A stretch of DNA of 38,870 nucleotides from an uncultured Bacteroidales bacterium (GTDB taxonomy: Bacteria > Bacteroidota > Bacteroidia > Bacteroidales > Muribaculaceae), in the NCBI GenBank assembly GCA_947175245.1, contig CAMWLW010000017.1, positions 1-38,870 on the forward strand, in the 5' to 3' direction. Of the stretch, positions 24,768 through 33,042 are shown one piece after another (the first letter of the stretch is position 1; every line of letters begins with the position of its first letter). The translations under genes and the position numbers were made by a program. A model generated the notes under the pieces. It was not told the DNA's origin. It made no database searches and was given only the letters and a program-made list of their open reading frames with translations.

Positions 24768-24817
24768 AAAAACAGCATGGCGGCCGTGGGCTGTCATGCT
24801 GTTCGCGTTTTATGTTG
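24768..24817. repeat. 50-bp direct repeat, copy 2 (contains terminator hairpin)
   Basis: Identical to 23125-23174. The hairpin stem is 24771-24779 with 24795-24803. On the minus strand the stem is directly followed by TTTTT, making it a good terminator for the minus-strand hydrolase gene that ends at 24829; it can also end the ATPase transcript. Confidence 0.95.
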
Positions 24818-24828
24818 GGTTGGTGGGG

Positions 24829-25452
24829 TCAGAGCAGGAGGCGGCGTTCGTCGGCGACGGTGATGGGCGTTGAGTGGCCCGACAGTAACACCGTGTCGGC
24901 GGGGAGCGTGAGCACTTTGTCGATTATCGAGCGCTCGAGTTCGGCGCGGTTGCCGCCCGGAAAGTTTGTGAGGCCTGGGCCGTGCTCATAGAGGGTATCG
25001 CCCACAAAGGCTACATGCTCCTCGGGCGAGTAAAACGTCACCGACCCGGGAGTGTGGCCCGGTGTGTGGATCACCTTGAGGTAAAATCCCGAGTTGGCTT
25101 TCAGGCGTATTATCTCGCCGTCGTACAATTCCTCGTAGTGTGGGACGGTGACAGGGTGGCCCGACGAGGCACTCAGGTTGAGGCGCGTGTCGGTGAGATA
25201 ACGTGCGTCGGCAGGATAGATGTACACCGGGGCAGTGAGTGCCGTGCGCAGCTGCTCGGCTGCGCCCATGTGGTCGAAGTGACCGTGTGTCAGCAGTATT
25301 TTCTCAATCTGCCAGCCGTTGCGCGCGACGATGTCATAGATTTCGCCGGCTTGTGCGCCTGGGTCGATGATGAAACCTGACTTGGTCACATCGTCAATGA
25401 AGAAGTAGCAGTTCTCGGCATAGGTGCCGTAGACGGTAAGTTCTTTGACCAT
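24829..25452 (-). CDS. Metallo-beta-lactamase-fold hydrolase (glyoxalase II-like)
   Basis: A protein of about 207 residues from the ATG at 25452. That start is preferred over 25485 because a strong AAAGGAGG lies about 6 nt upstream (25459-25466), and the longer start would overlap the upstream gene. The zinc-binding motif THGHFDH is at residues 55-61, followed by HTPGHTPGS (third metal-binding His) and FVGDTLY (bridging Asp) and a C-terminal SGHSTPI His. This is the layout of small cytosolic glyoxalase II-like hydrolases, which cleave thioesters such as acylglutathione analogues; Bacteroidetes lack glutathione in general, so the substrate is unknown. It is cotranscribed behind the FrnE-type DsbA gene (17-bp gap), which may hint at thiol-related detoxification. 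Confidence 0.88.
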   Translation of the reverse strand: MVKELTVYGTYAENCYFFIDDVTKSGFIIDPGAQAGEIYDIVARNGWQIEKILLTHGHFDHMGAAEQLRTALTAPVYIYPADARYLTDTRLNLSASSGHPVTVPHYEELYDGEIIRLKANSGFYLKVIHTPGHTPGSVTFYSPEEHVAFVGDTLYEHGPGLTNFPGGNRAELERSIIDKVLTLPADTVLLSGHSTPITVADERRLLL

Positions 25453-25469
25453 AACGGGCCTCCTTTGCG

Positions 25470-26186
25470 TTAAAGTAACTGACATCCGTCGGGCCCGCAG
25501 ACGTGTGGACGTTCGGCGGGAGCTTCGGCCTTAGATTCTTCGGTTTTCTTCAGCTCGCGCTTCAGTGCAGACTTGAACGCGTCGATACTCATGGCGCCTG
25601 GGACTGCAAACGTGCCGTTGAAGACGATGTAAGGTACACCGTGTACACCGCGCATGGCTGCCTCGCGCTCGTCAAAACGTACCTCGTCGGCGTATGCGTC
25701 TGACGCGAGCATCCTTTCGACCTCGTCTTTGTCCATGCCAACTGAGACGGCTTTGTCGACGAGCACTTTGTGGTCGGCGAGCACCAGATTCTCGGTGAAG
25801 TAGGCAGCGAACAGTGCCTCGTTGAGACGCTCGACGGTTGCCCGGTCATAACGGGCCTCGGCGAGCTTCATCAGACGATGGGCGTCGCGGGTATTTGAAT
25901 ACTTGGTAGTCTCGTAGCGGAAGTCGATACCCACCTCGCGTCCGAGGACCGAGATGTGTTCAATCTGCTTGCGGGCTTCGGGCACAGTCAGTCGGTATTT
26001 CATGGCAAATCGCTCGGGCGTAGTGGTAGTCACTTCGCGCGGTGCCTCGGGGTCGAGTTCAAACGCGCGGTAGTCAATCTGCACCTGGTCGGTAAGTCCG
26101 AGTTCCTCGATAGCCCGCTGCAGACGAGTCTCGCCTATGTAACAATAAGGACAGGCAAAATCAGACCATACGGTTAATGTCATCAT
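25470..26186 (-). CDS. DsbA-family thiol oxidoreductase, FrnE type
   Basis: The 238-residue thioredoxin-fold protein has an active-site CPYC (Cys12, Cys15) at the first strand-helix junction (VWSDFACPYCYIG), an inserted helical domain (about 50-180), and VPYIVFNG containing the cis-proline loop (GVPYI). The tail CGPDGCQLL has two more cysteines, as is common in FrnE-like proteins. There is no signal peptide, so it acts in the cytoplasm, probably in oxidative stress protection or disulfide handling. Two ATGs in tandem (26186 and 26183) could start translation. The start codon region is part of a striking two-part inverted repeat with the upstream leader, suggesting translational control. It lies downstream of lgt and upstream of a metallo-hydrolase gene on the same strand. 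Confidence 0.9.
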   Translation of the reverse strand: MMTLTVWSDFACPYCYIGETRLQRAIEELGLTDQVQIDYRAFELDPEAPREVTTTTPERFAMKYRLTVPEARKQIEHISVLGREVGIDFRYETTKYSNTRDAHRLMKLAEARYDRATVERLNEALFAAYFTENLVLADHKVLVDKAVSVGMDKDEVERMLASDAYADEVRFDEREAAMRGVHGVPYIVFNGTFAVPGAMSIDAFKSALKRELKKTEESKAEAPAERPHVCGPDGCQLL

Positions 26187-26260
26187 AGTATTGTTTCCTT
26201 TCTTTATCGGTTGTTAGTATTAGATTTTTGTTATCTCTTTAACAACCGATGATGACATTA
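26175..26260 (-). promoter_or_regulatory. Two-part inverted repeat overlapping the dsbA start codon (possible RNA switch or terminator)
   Basis: On the minus-strand RNA, a continuous 21-nt segment (26260-26240) is complementary to two separated pieces. The inner 11-bp stem pairs 26206-26216 with 26240-26250. The outer 12-bp stem pairs 26175-26186, which includes the ATGATG start, with 26249-26260. The 19 nt between the two pieces hold the AAGGAAA ribosome-binding region. Confidence 0.6.
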
Positions 26261-26271
26261 TGTTTGGCCGG

Positions 26272-27147
26272 TTATTTCTTCTTGGGCTCGTCGGGGAAGC
26301 GGTTGGGGAAGTCGATGTGCAGGCGGGGGCGCATGTAGGCGCGCACGATGAAGAAGATGCCGATGAGTATGAACGGGATGCTCAGCGCCTGACCCATGTT
26401 GATGCCATACTGGGCTATCATCTGCTCCTCAAAGCCTACCTGGACGTTCTTCAGATACTCGATGGCAAATCGGCCGGCAAACAGCAGCGTGAGGAACGTG
26501 CCGAATATGAGGCCGGGACGCTCCTCGTCATTGCGCTTCCAGTACATCCACATCAGCAGGCCGAACAGTGCGAGATACCACAGCGACTCATATATCTGAG
26601 TTGGGTGGCTCGGGGGCGTGAATATAGGCTGTGCGCCGGCCATCCAGGCGTTTATATTGGCGATATATCTGAACGCCCAGGGCACGTCGGTCACGTGGCC
26701 GTATATCTCGTGGTTCATCAGGTTGCCGAAGCGTATGAGCGCACCGACGAGGGCAATAGGCACGACAAGGCGGTCGAACGTCCACAGCGGTGAGCGTTTG
26801 GCCGTTATCCACGAGAAGCACAGCACGCCGAGAATGACGCCGATGGTGCCGCCGTGGCTGGCCAGGCCGCCCTCCCAGATGTACAGTATGCGTATCGGGT
26901 TCTGACTGTAGACATCCCATTCATAGAAGAATACATGCCCCAGCCGGGCGCCTATCACCGTGCCGGCAATTACCCACAGCAGCAGCGTGCCGAGCCATCG
27001 CTCGGGCGCGCCCTCGTGACGGAACATGCGCTCGACTATCTTGTAGCCGATGAGAAATCCGATGGCAAACATGAGTCCGTACCAGCGGACGGTGACAAAC
27101 GAGTCGATGAGGCGCGGGTCGGCCTCCCATGTGATGAAGCTCAGCAT
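26272..27147 (-). CDS. lgt: Prolipoprotein diacylglyceryl transferase
   Basis: The 291-residue polytopic membrane protein has about seven transmembrane segments. Diagnostic blocks are VRWYGLMFAIGFLIGY (20-35), GARLGHVFFYEW (66-77), GGLASHGGTIG (93-103) with the essential His98, and RFGNLMNHEIYG (139-150), whose Arg139 corresponds to the essential Arg of E. coli Lgt. GRFAIEYLKN lies near the C-terminus. It attaches diacylglycerol from phosphatidylglycerol to the lipobox cysteine of lipoproteins at the cytoplasmic membrane, including the many PUL lipoproteins in this window. It has a possible own -7 element at 27177-27184, just after the porU stop. Confidence 0.96.
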   Translation of the reverse strand: MLSFITWEADPRLIDSFVTVRWYGLMFAIGFLIGYKIVERMFRHEGAPERWLGTLLLWVIAGTVIGARLGHVFFYEWDVYSQNPIRILYIWEGGLASHGGTIGVILGVLCFSWITAKRSPLWTFDRLVVPIALVGALIRFGNLMNHEIYGHVTDVPWAFRYIANINAWMAGAQPIFTPPSHPTQIYESLWYLALFGLLMWMYWKRNDEERPGLIFGTFLTLLFAGRFAIEYLKNVQVGFEEQMIAQYGINMGQALSIPFILIGIFFIVRAYMRPRLHIDFPNRFPDEPKKK

Positions 27148-27176
27148 TATTTCTGTGATTTGTTGTATTTATGGTG

Positions 27177-27184
27177 CAAAGTTA
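27177..27184 (-). promoter_or_regulatory. Possible -7 element of lgt
   Basis: On the minus strand this reads TAACTTTG, matching TAnnTTTG, 29 nt before the lgt ATG and 3 nt after the porU stop codon. No -33 TTTG is seen. Confidence 0.45.
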
Positions 27185-27187
27185 TAT

Positions 27188-30100
27188 TCATTGTGCGGTG
27201 ACGGCGATGCGTCGGGTCTCGGTCTGTGATGTCGCACCGTCGTTGGTGGTGATCGACGCGCGGTACAGGTATATGCCTCGGCCTACACGGCGGCCGGCCT
27301 CGTCGGTGAGGTTCCAGTTGACGGGGAACGAGCGCAGCGTGTCGCTCATGCCGGTGACAGTTGTCGACCACACGCGGCGGCCAAGAAGGTTGAACACCTC
27401 GATATTGACGGTCATCAGGGCGTCGGGGCGGTCGTGGGTCACGTAGAAATTGGTGTGGGTCGACGCCGGGTTGGCATCGGCATATATGTCATACAGGCGC
27501 GGAGCGATGTCGGTCCCGACGTTGAAGTCGATAGTGCGGCTGGTCGAGTTGCCCGATGTGTCCCAGATGCGCAGTCTCAGTGTGTGTGCTCCCGGCTCGA
27601 GGTCGCTGAGCTGGTAGACGAGCGTCCCGCCGTCACGGCCGTCGCTGAACGGGGTGTAGTAGAGCGGCGTGTCGGTGAGCGAGCGGCCGTCGATGGTGAG
27701 CAGCATCTGGTGGCCTATGCCGGCCGATGACAGGTTGATAGAGCGGTTGTCCGAAATCTCGGCTATGACCACGGGATCGGTGTTGACCGTGTCAAACGGC
27801 TTGAACGACGAGTGGTTGAGGTAGAAACTCTCAATGACCGGCGGGATGGTGTCGGTGGCGGCATTCTCGTCGAAACCGTAGATGTAGAAGTCGTTACTGA
27901 TGCCGACAGCATCACGGCCGTCATTGGCCACGGCATACATGTTGAGCGTGGCCGGGCGGAAGTTCTCGGCTATCTCGCCGGGTACGACGACGTGGGCCGT
28001 GAACAGTCCGTCCTTCACCGAGTCGACCTTGGCCTGCAGGCGCTTGCCGTGTTGCTCGAAGGTGTGCTTCTTGCCGTTCTCGCCATATCCGTGTGACGTG
28101 GTGCTGTACTCGGCGTCATAGAGCGTGATGAAGAGCTTGCCGTCAAAGTCGGTGAGCGTCGTGCCGTCGGGGCCCGTGACACAGCCGGTGAAGATGACGT
28201 CCTGTGCCGCCATGACGGTAGGCTGCTGCTCGATGTCGGGCTCGAGACCGTTGATCGACGTCAGGCGCACGAGGTTGGTGGGTACGCACAGTCGCATCGC
28301 CGGGTCGCCCATCAGCACATAGCGCAACTTATTCTCGTTGCTCCACGTACCGTTGGCCGACGAGTTGTTTTTCGTGCGACGGAATATCTCGCCTATCGTG
28401 AGGTTTTGACCATTGGCATCGGTGGCAAACATGTGCTTGCCCATGTAGGCCATCAGTGTGCCGTTTTGGTCAATGTAGGCCGGGCGTGTGGCGCTTACCG
28501 AGCCTATGATGCCCGACGAGGGGGTGCGGTAAAGTATCTCGGCTGCCGAGATGGCGTTTCCATCCCAGCGCACGAAGTCACATGTAGCCGCGGTGACAAA
28601 CGGGAAGTGTTTTAGATACAGGTTGTTGATGTCGGCGTATGTCATCAGTCCGTCGCCAGTCCATGATGTGGGGTTGGCATGTCCGGCAAAGTTCCACCAC
28701 ACGACGCCCTCGGTGAGCGTGCGGAACATGTCGCTGCGCGCGCCCGGGTAGGTGCTGTTCTGCTTCTCGTAGGCATCGATGTAGATTTTGTCCCACAGTA
28801 TGCGCGCGCCGCCGGTGGTGTTTGATGCGGCTTTGATCATGTCGTCGGTGTGGCTCATGAACTGGCCGTTGTTCTCGTCATCGGCAATCATCAGGGCTCG
28901 GTTTTTCCAGTCAGTATTGATGGGTGAGTTGACGTAGGCATACAGCTTGTCGACCACCGTGCGGGCGTCTGAAAGTGAGATAACAGGCATACGGCCTACG
29001 GCAATACACTGGTAGTCTGACGCCATGTCACGGCCACTGCGGTCGGCGAGCATGGCATATATGTCGTCGGTGGTGAACGACGAGTTGTCGGTCAGTGAGT
29101 TATCGGTCTGCCATCCCGGTATTGTTTTGTAGGAGAGGGCCGCTATTGAGGGTGTTAGGCGGCGGTTGTCGTAGACACTGCGACCCATTATGAGGGCATA
29201 CTGCAGGCGGCCGCCGGTCGACGATGCCGAGCGATCCCAGAACATTTTCAGCAGTTTGCGCAGGGCATTGGCGTCGGGCGCTCCAGAGGCGAACTCGTTG
29301 TACACCTGGTTGCAGTTGACTACAAGCACCTTGAGCGAGTCGGCGCTGTCACGGTGCAGCTCGGCCACGCGCTCGGCCTGTGATATCCAGTCGGGGTGAG
29401 AGAATATCACTATGTCGGGCACCGGCTGGCCGTGCAGGTTCTGGTTGGCGACGCGTTCCACCATGACCGGGGCGGGATAGGTGGCGCCCTCGTTCCAGGC
29501 CACATAGTGGCGTGTGCCGCCGGCTACTGGCTGCCACTCAAGGTTCTCGCCACTGAGTGTCGTGACGGGGGCTTTGATGTCACAGGGGTCGGTGACGTCC
29601 CACACCCGTGTGGTTGACTGTGCGCCGGCCAGGCTGCCGCCGCGGTCGGTGAGGCAGAAGTCGGCCTTTCCCGAGTTCAGTTTCAGCTTGCGCTGGTAGT
29701 TGAGCACCAGGTAGTTGAGGCGTGCGAGGCTTGCTGTTCCCGTGCGGCTGTGGGTTATTGACACGACAGCGCGCTCGCCATCGAGGTCAAATGTCTTGCG
29801 CGACAGTGACTGTATGGCATGCACGTAGTGGTCGGTCGGGGTACCTATATTGTCGGCCGATGAGTAGGTGAGAGCATTGTCGTTGACCGAGAACACCACG
29901 CGCGAACTGTTCTTGCAGTTGGCATAGAACGAACACTCCATCCACACCTTCGTGTCGGCGACACGGTCGGGCAGGTTGAACGTGAACTTTTGGGTAGGCT
30001 GGGCCACGAAATCCTCGCCCAGCAGTACGTGGCCGGTCTCGCCGGCGTTGACGTATTCGCGCTTGTTGTAGACTATCTCGGTATAACTGTCGGTGACGGC

Positions 30101-30574
30101 GGCGTTGATCTGAGAGCCTGTCCCGATTGTGCGCGCGGGGGTATCGCTCTCGGTCAGGAAGTAGTAGCCGAGCGTTGTGAACGGGTTGATGGCTATCGTG
30201 TACTGGCCCTTTTCCGACGGGGTGGGCTGCACCGGCCCTGTAGCGTAGAAGTAGACGCCACGGTCGGTGTTGACAGTCTGTAATTCGGGCAGGTCGTCGG
30301 TGTAAGTTGCGCGGTCAAGTATGTCGGGCAGGCGCTCGGCGCCGTAGCCGTGTACGCGTACTGACGCCGGATTGCTGAAACCCATGCGGCGCAGGTCGGC
30401 GGCCGGGATGAAGTGCATGCCGCTTTGCGCTACGCTCACTTTCACCCAGTTACCCTCGGCGAGCACCGATTTGTCGGCATGAAATTCGGGCTCGAAAGCA
30501 CGCAGGGCTGTCGGGCAGACGAGTAGGGCGATAAGGATTGTCAGCGTGTGTGTATATGATTGGATTCGGTTCAT
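27188..30574 (-). CDS. porU: Type IX secretion system sortase PorU (C25 peptidase family)
   Basis: The 1128-residue protein has a signal peptide (about 1-26). A beta-rich N-terminal region (about 30-380) precedes a gingipain-like C25 caspase-fold domain (about 385-740): DIVIFSHPDW, QYALIMGRSVYD, the catalytic His632 in NFAGHANPTSW and the nucleophile Cys665 in TAATCDFVRWD. An Ig-like region follows and the C-terminus (about 1050-1128; NLLGRRVWSTTV, GRGIYLYRA) resembles a T9SS C-terminal domain. In Porphyromonas, PorU removes the C-terminal signal of T9SS cargo on the outer surface and links it to anionic LPS. Its presence shows the organism very likely has a working T9SS. It sits between a GT2 gene and lgt; the neighbouring upstream gap is 45 bp. 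Confidence 0.92.
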   Translation of the reverse strand: MNRIQSYTHTLTILIALLVCPTALRAFEPEFHADKSVLAEGNWVKVSVAQSGMHFIPAADLRRMGFSNPASVRVHGYGAERLPDILDRATYTDDLPELQTVNTDRGVYFYATGPVQPTPSEKGQYTIAINPFTTLGYYFLTESDTPARTIGTGSQINAAVTDSYTEIVYNKREYVNAGETGHVLLGEDFVAQPTQKFTFNLPDRVADTKVWMECSFYANCKNSSRVVFSVNDNALTYSSADNIGTPTDHYVHAIQSLSRKTFDLDGERAVVSITHSRTGTASLARLNYLVLNYQRKLKLNSGKADFCLTDRGGSLAGAQSTTRVWDVTDPCDIKAPVTTLSGENLEWQPVAGGTRHYVAWNEGATYPAPVMVERVANQNLHGQPVPDIVIFSHPDWISQAERVAELHRDSADSLKVLVVNCNQVYNEFASGAPDANALRKLLKMFWDRSASSTGGRLQYALIMGRSVYDNRRLTPSIAALSYKTIPGWQTDNSLTDNSSFTTDDIYAMLADRSGRDMASDYQCIAVGRMPVISLSDARTVVDKLYAYVNSPINTDWKNRALMIADDENNGQFMSHTDDMIKAASNTTGGARILWDKIYIDAYEKQNSTYPGARSDMFRTLTEGVVWWNFAGHANPTSWTGDGLMTYADINNLYLKHFPFVTAATCDFVRWDGNAISAAEILYRTPSSGIIGSVSATRPAYIDQNGTLMAYMGKHMFATDANGQNLTIGEIFRRTKNNSSANGTWSNENKLRYVLMGDPAMRLCVPTNLVRLTSINGLEPDIEQQPTVMAAQDVIFTGCVTGPDGTTLTDFDGKLFITLYDAEYSTTSHGYGENGKKHTFEQHGKRLQAKVDSVKDGLFTAHVVVPGEIAENFRPATLNMYAVANDGRDAVGISNDFYIYGFDENAATDTIPPVIESFYLNHSSFKPFDTVNTDPVVIAEISDNRSINLSSAGIGHQMLLTIDGRSLTDTPLYYTPFSDGRDGGTLVYQLSDLEPGAHTLRLRIWDTSGNSTSRTIDFNVGTDIAPRLYDIYADANPASTHTNFYVTHDRPDALMTVNIEVFNLLGRRVWSTTVTGMSDTLRSFPVNWNLTDEAGRRVGRGIYLYRASITTNDGATSQTETRRIAVTAQ

Positions 30575-30619
30575 TTCAACTATAGTTATACTATACTGAT
30601 AACGTACCCTATAGATATA

Positions 30620-31546
30620 TTATTGTGTCATCGGCGGCCTTATAAGCCACGTGCCGCGGCGGCACAGCCGGTGCTTGAGGTATATGAGGCGATAACGCCG
30701 TTGGCCGCGGGCCGGCAGCTGTGCCATGAGCCTCTCCGCGTCGGCATGAGCCCCTGCCGCTGCATACTCGGCGGCAAGGCATGCGCGGCGGTAGTTCACA
30801 TAGGCCTCACCCTCGCGGTGGCCGGCATCGTGGAGGGTCTTGAGGCAGACATCCAGCGTGTGTTCCTTGTCGGTGCTCACAGCCTTCAGGTTGGTGCGTC
30901 GCGTGATTGAGTCGGCCGTGAAAATGGTTGTCACCGGCGCCTCGGCATCGAGCCGCTTCATGACAGGGTTCTGCAACAGCAGGCGCGTGCTCAGCTCCAT
31001 GTCGTTCCACACGCGTATGTCGGGGCGCCAGCTGCCCGCGCGGCGCACGAGGTCGGTCAGCGCGGCATATCGTTGGGTCGACAGCATGCCGTGTACCAGT
31101 GCGCGGTACATCGTGCGGCCGTCGACCTTGAAGCGGTTCACCCGGCGCTTGCCGTCGGGCGCCTGCACGTTGGTGTCCCATCCGAGCAGCTCAAGGTCGG
31201 GATGTCGCGAGAACTCGTCGACAATAGCCGCCGCCAGTGTCGGCACCATCACGTCGTCCGAGTCAAAGAACTGCACTATCGGTGTGGTGACAAGCTCCAG
31301 GCCGCGGCGGCGTGCGGCTGCAGCGCCCGGCTCGGTCTCTCTCGCGATTGTAATGTCAAAGCACGACGAGCGGTGGGCCGATGCCCACCGCTCGATTACC
31401 TCGGCCGTGTTGTCGGTCGAGTTGTTGTCGACAATAATCAGTGAAATGGGGCGCAGCGTCTGGGCAGCGATGCAGTCGAGAGTCCGGCCTACGATGCCTG
31501 CCCGGTTGTACACGGGCACTACTATGGTGAGTGACGGCGCTTTCAA
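30620..31546 (-). CDS. Family 2 glycosyltransferase
   Basis: The 308-residue protein has a GT-A fold N-terminus: LTIVVPVYNRAGIVGRTLDC (6-25), IIVDNNSTDNT (37-47), and the metal/nucleotide-sugar motif DSDD at 95-98 (FFDSDDVMVP). No transmembrane segments are evident, so it is a cytosolic transferase probably acting in cell-envelope polysaccharide or glycoprotein synthesis. Donor and acceptor are unknown. It is separated from the DUF4369 gene upstream by 6 bp and probably cotranscribed with it; porU follows after 45 bp. The proximity to porU might mean a role in the anionic polysaccharide that anchors T9SS cargo, but that is speculation. Confidence 0.9.
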   Translation of the reverse strand: MKAPSLTIVVPVYNRAGIVGRTLDCIAAQTLRPISLIIVDNNSTDNTAEVIERWASAHRSSCFDITIARETEPGAAAARRRGLELVTTPIVQFFDSDDVMVPTLAAAIVDEFSRHPDLELLGWDTNVQAPDGKRRVNRFKVDGRTMYRALVHGMLSTQRYAALTDLVRRAGSWRPDIRVWNDMELSTRLLLQNPVMKRLDAEAPVTTIFTADSITRRTNLKAVSTDKEHTLDVCLKTLHDAGHREGEAYVNYRRACLAAEYAAAGAHADAERLMAQLPARGQRRYRLIYLKHRLCRRGTWLIRPPMTQ

Positions 31547-31552
31547 GTCTGA

Positions 31553-32623
31553 TTATTTGTATTTCTTGAGTACCTCGGGCAGCTTGGCCACATCGTCAAC
31601 GCGTTCCTGAAGGCGCCCGCTGCCGTCGATGATGTAAGAGACGGGCACGCCGATAACGTTGTAGACGCGCAGGGCGCGGTCACCGTCGCGGGGCGAGTTG
31701 TACACGGTCACCCAGGGCAGATTGCGGGCGGCATCCTGCCACACATACTCGTCGGCATCGACCGATATCTGATAAATATCGGCCTGGCCTGTCTCATAGA
31801 TGTTGTTGAGTATGACGTTGATGGCCGGTGAGTAGTCGGCTGCGTATGCAGTAAAGTTCACAATCACAGGGCGTCCGTGTCCCACGATGTCCGATATGCT
31901 GCGTTCCTGTCCGGCTACATCCTTGAGCGTGATGTCGGGGTAGCCTATCTCGACAGCCTCAATGGTGGTAGCCTGAGTGTTGAGCGCGCGGCGGTTGGCT
32001 ATGTACTGCTGCTCCATGATGCGCGTGCGCGGGTCGTTGGGACGCAGTGCCGAGAATGAGTTCACCACCGCACCGATGACACGCAGGTCACCCTTGTCGG
32101 CGGGATTGAATATCGGCTGGCCGTCGATCTTCTTGTTGATGATGTAGTAAGACACGATGCTGTTCATGTCGCCCAGGATGACACCCGACAGCTGTCGCTT
32201 CAGTATCGAGTCGTTGGCGGCAGCATTGCCCTTGGCGGCTATCGTGCTGTCGATTAGCTTATTGATTTCGTTGAACATGACGGCGTCATCGCTGCCGGCC
32301 AGCGTGTAGGTTTTAGTGGCCAGGTCGGCGTTGAGTGTTATGTTCTCGATGCTGTCGATAGGGAAGTAAGCCGTCCAGTCGTTGACACGCACGCGGTAGA
32401 TGTCGGCATATCCGGCCGGCTCGGTTTTGAAGCTGAACGAGCCGTCGGCGCCGGGACGCACTGAGTCAAGCACGTTCCAGTAGCCGTTGTACGAACGCTC
32501 GAGAGTGACGAGCTTGCCCTCCGAACCGTCGATCGAGCCCTTCACACTCCATGTGGGCGCGCTGCTGCACGCTGTCACGACCGAGGCGACAGCGATAGCG
32601 AGGAGATAGTGTATTGATTTCAT
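31553..32623 (-). CDS. DUF4369 / thioredoxin-fold lipoprotein lacking the redox cysteines
   Basis: The 356-residue protein from the ATG at 32623 (the frame extends to a TTG at 32629, which I reject). It is a lipoprotein with Cys19 (VVTACSSAP). Residues about 22-115 form a DUF4369-type beta domain (VKGSIDGSEGKLVTLER). Residues about 220-356 form a TlpA/AhpC-like thioredoxin domain (YPDITLKDVAGQERSISDIVG, VPVSYIIDGSGRLQERV). The usual WCxxC active site is replaced by VNFTAYAADYSPAIN, with no cysteine, so it cannot do disulfide exchange. Family members with cysteines reduce envelope proteins; this one is probably a structural or binding variant. It lies 6 bp after the HIT gene in the greA operon. 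Confidence 0.85.
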   Translation of the reverse strand: MKSIHYLLAIAVASVVTACSSAPTWSVKGSIDGSEGKLVTLERSYNGYWNVLDSVRPGADGSFSFKTEPAGYADIYRVRVNDWTAYFPIDSIENITLNADLATKTYTLAGSDDAVMFNEINKLIDSTIAAKGNAAANDSILKRQLSGVILGDMNSIVSYYIINKKIDGQPIFNPADKGDLRVIGAVVNSFSALRPNDPRTRIMEQQYIANRRALNTQATTIEAVEIGYPDITLKDVAGQERSISDIVGHGRPVIVNFTAYAADYSPAINVILNNIYETGQADIYQISVDADEYVWQDAARNLPWVTVYNSPRDGDRALRVYNVIGVPVSYIIDGSGRLQERVDDVAKLPEVLKKYK

Positions 32624-32629
32624 TGACAA

Positions 32630-33028
32630 TTAGGCTTTGTTGAAGTTAGCGGCGATGTCGGCGGCGAGTTTCTCCATCTGCTCGGCCGGCAGGGTCTTCT
32701 TCTTGTTGAAGTCCATGTCGCCCTCGTTGGTGATGGGGATTAGGTGGATGTGGGCGTGGGGCACTTCGAGACCAATCACGGCCACGCCTATCTTGCGGCA
32801 CGGCACGGTGGCTTCGATGGCCTTGGCTACCTTGTGGGCGAAGCGCTGAAGGTCGGCATACTCGTCGGCTGTGAGGTCAAAGATGTTGTCGATCTCGCGG
32901 CGTGGAATGACCAGAGTGTGACCCGGCTGTACGGGATTGATGTCGAGGAACGCAAAATACTTGTCGTCGGCTGCTACCTTGTATGAGGGAATTTCGCCGG
33001 CAGCTATGCGTGAAAACAGTGTTGCCAT
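32630..33028 (-). CDS. HIT family (histidine triad) nucleotide hydrolase
   Basis: The 132-residue protein has N-terminal TLFSRIAAGEIPSYKV and the histidine triad HAHIHLIP (His91, His93, His95), typical of bacterial HinT-like enzymes. These hydrolyse adenosine phosphoramidates or other nucleoside 5'-phosphate derivatives in the cytoplasm. The length is normal for the family. It follows greA by 14 bp and precedes the DUF4369 gene by 6 bp, indicating an operon. Confidence 0.93.
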   Translation of the reverse strand: MATLFSRIAAGEIPSYKVAADDKYFAFLDINPVQPGHTLVIPRREIDNIFDLTADEYADLQRFAHKVAKAIEATVPCRKIGVAVIGLEVPHAHIHLIPITNEGDMDFNKKKTLPAEQMEKLAADIAANFNKA

Positions 33029-33042
33029 AATTTAATAATGTA

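Noticed and set aside
25453-25485. 11-residue N-terminal extension of the metallo-hydrolase
   Set aside because: A strong AAAGGAGG lies just before the ATG at 25452, and the longer form would overlap the dsbA end.
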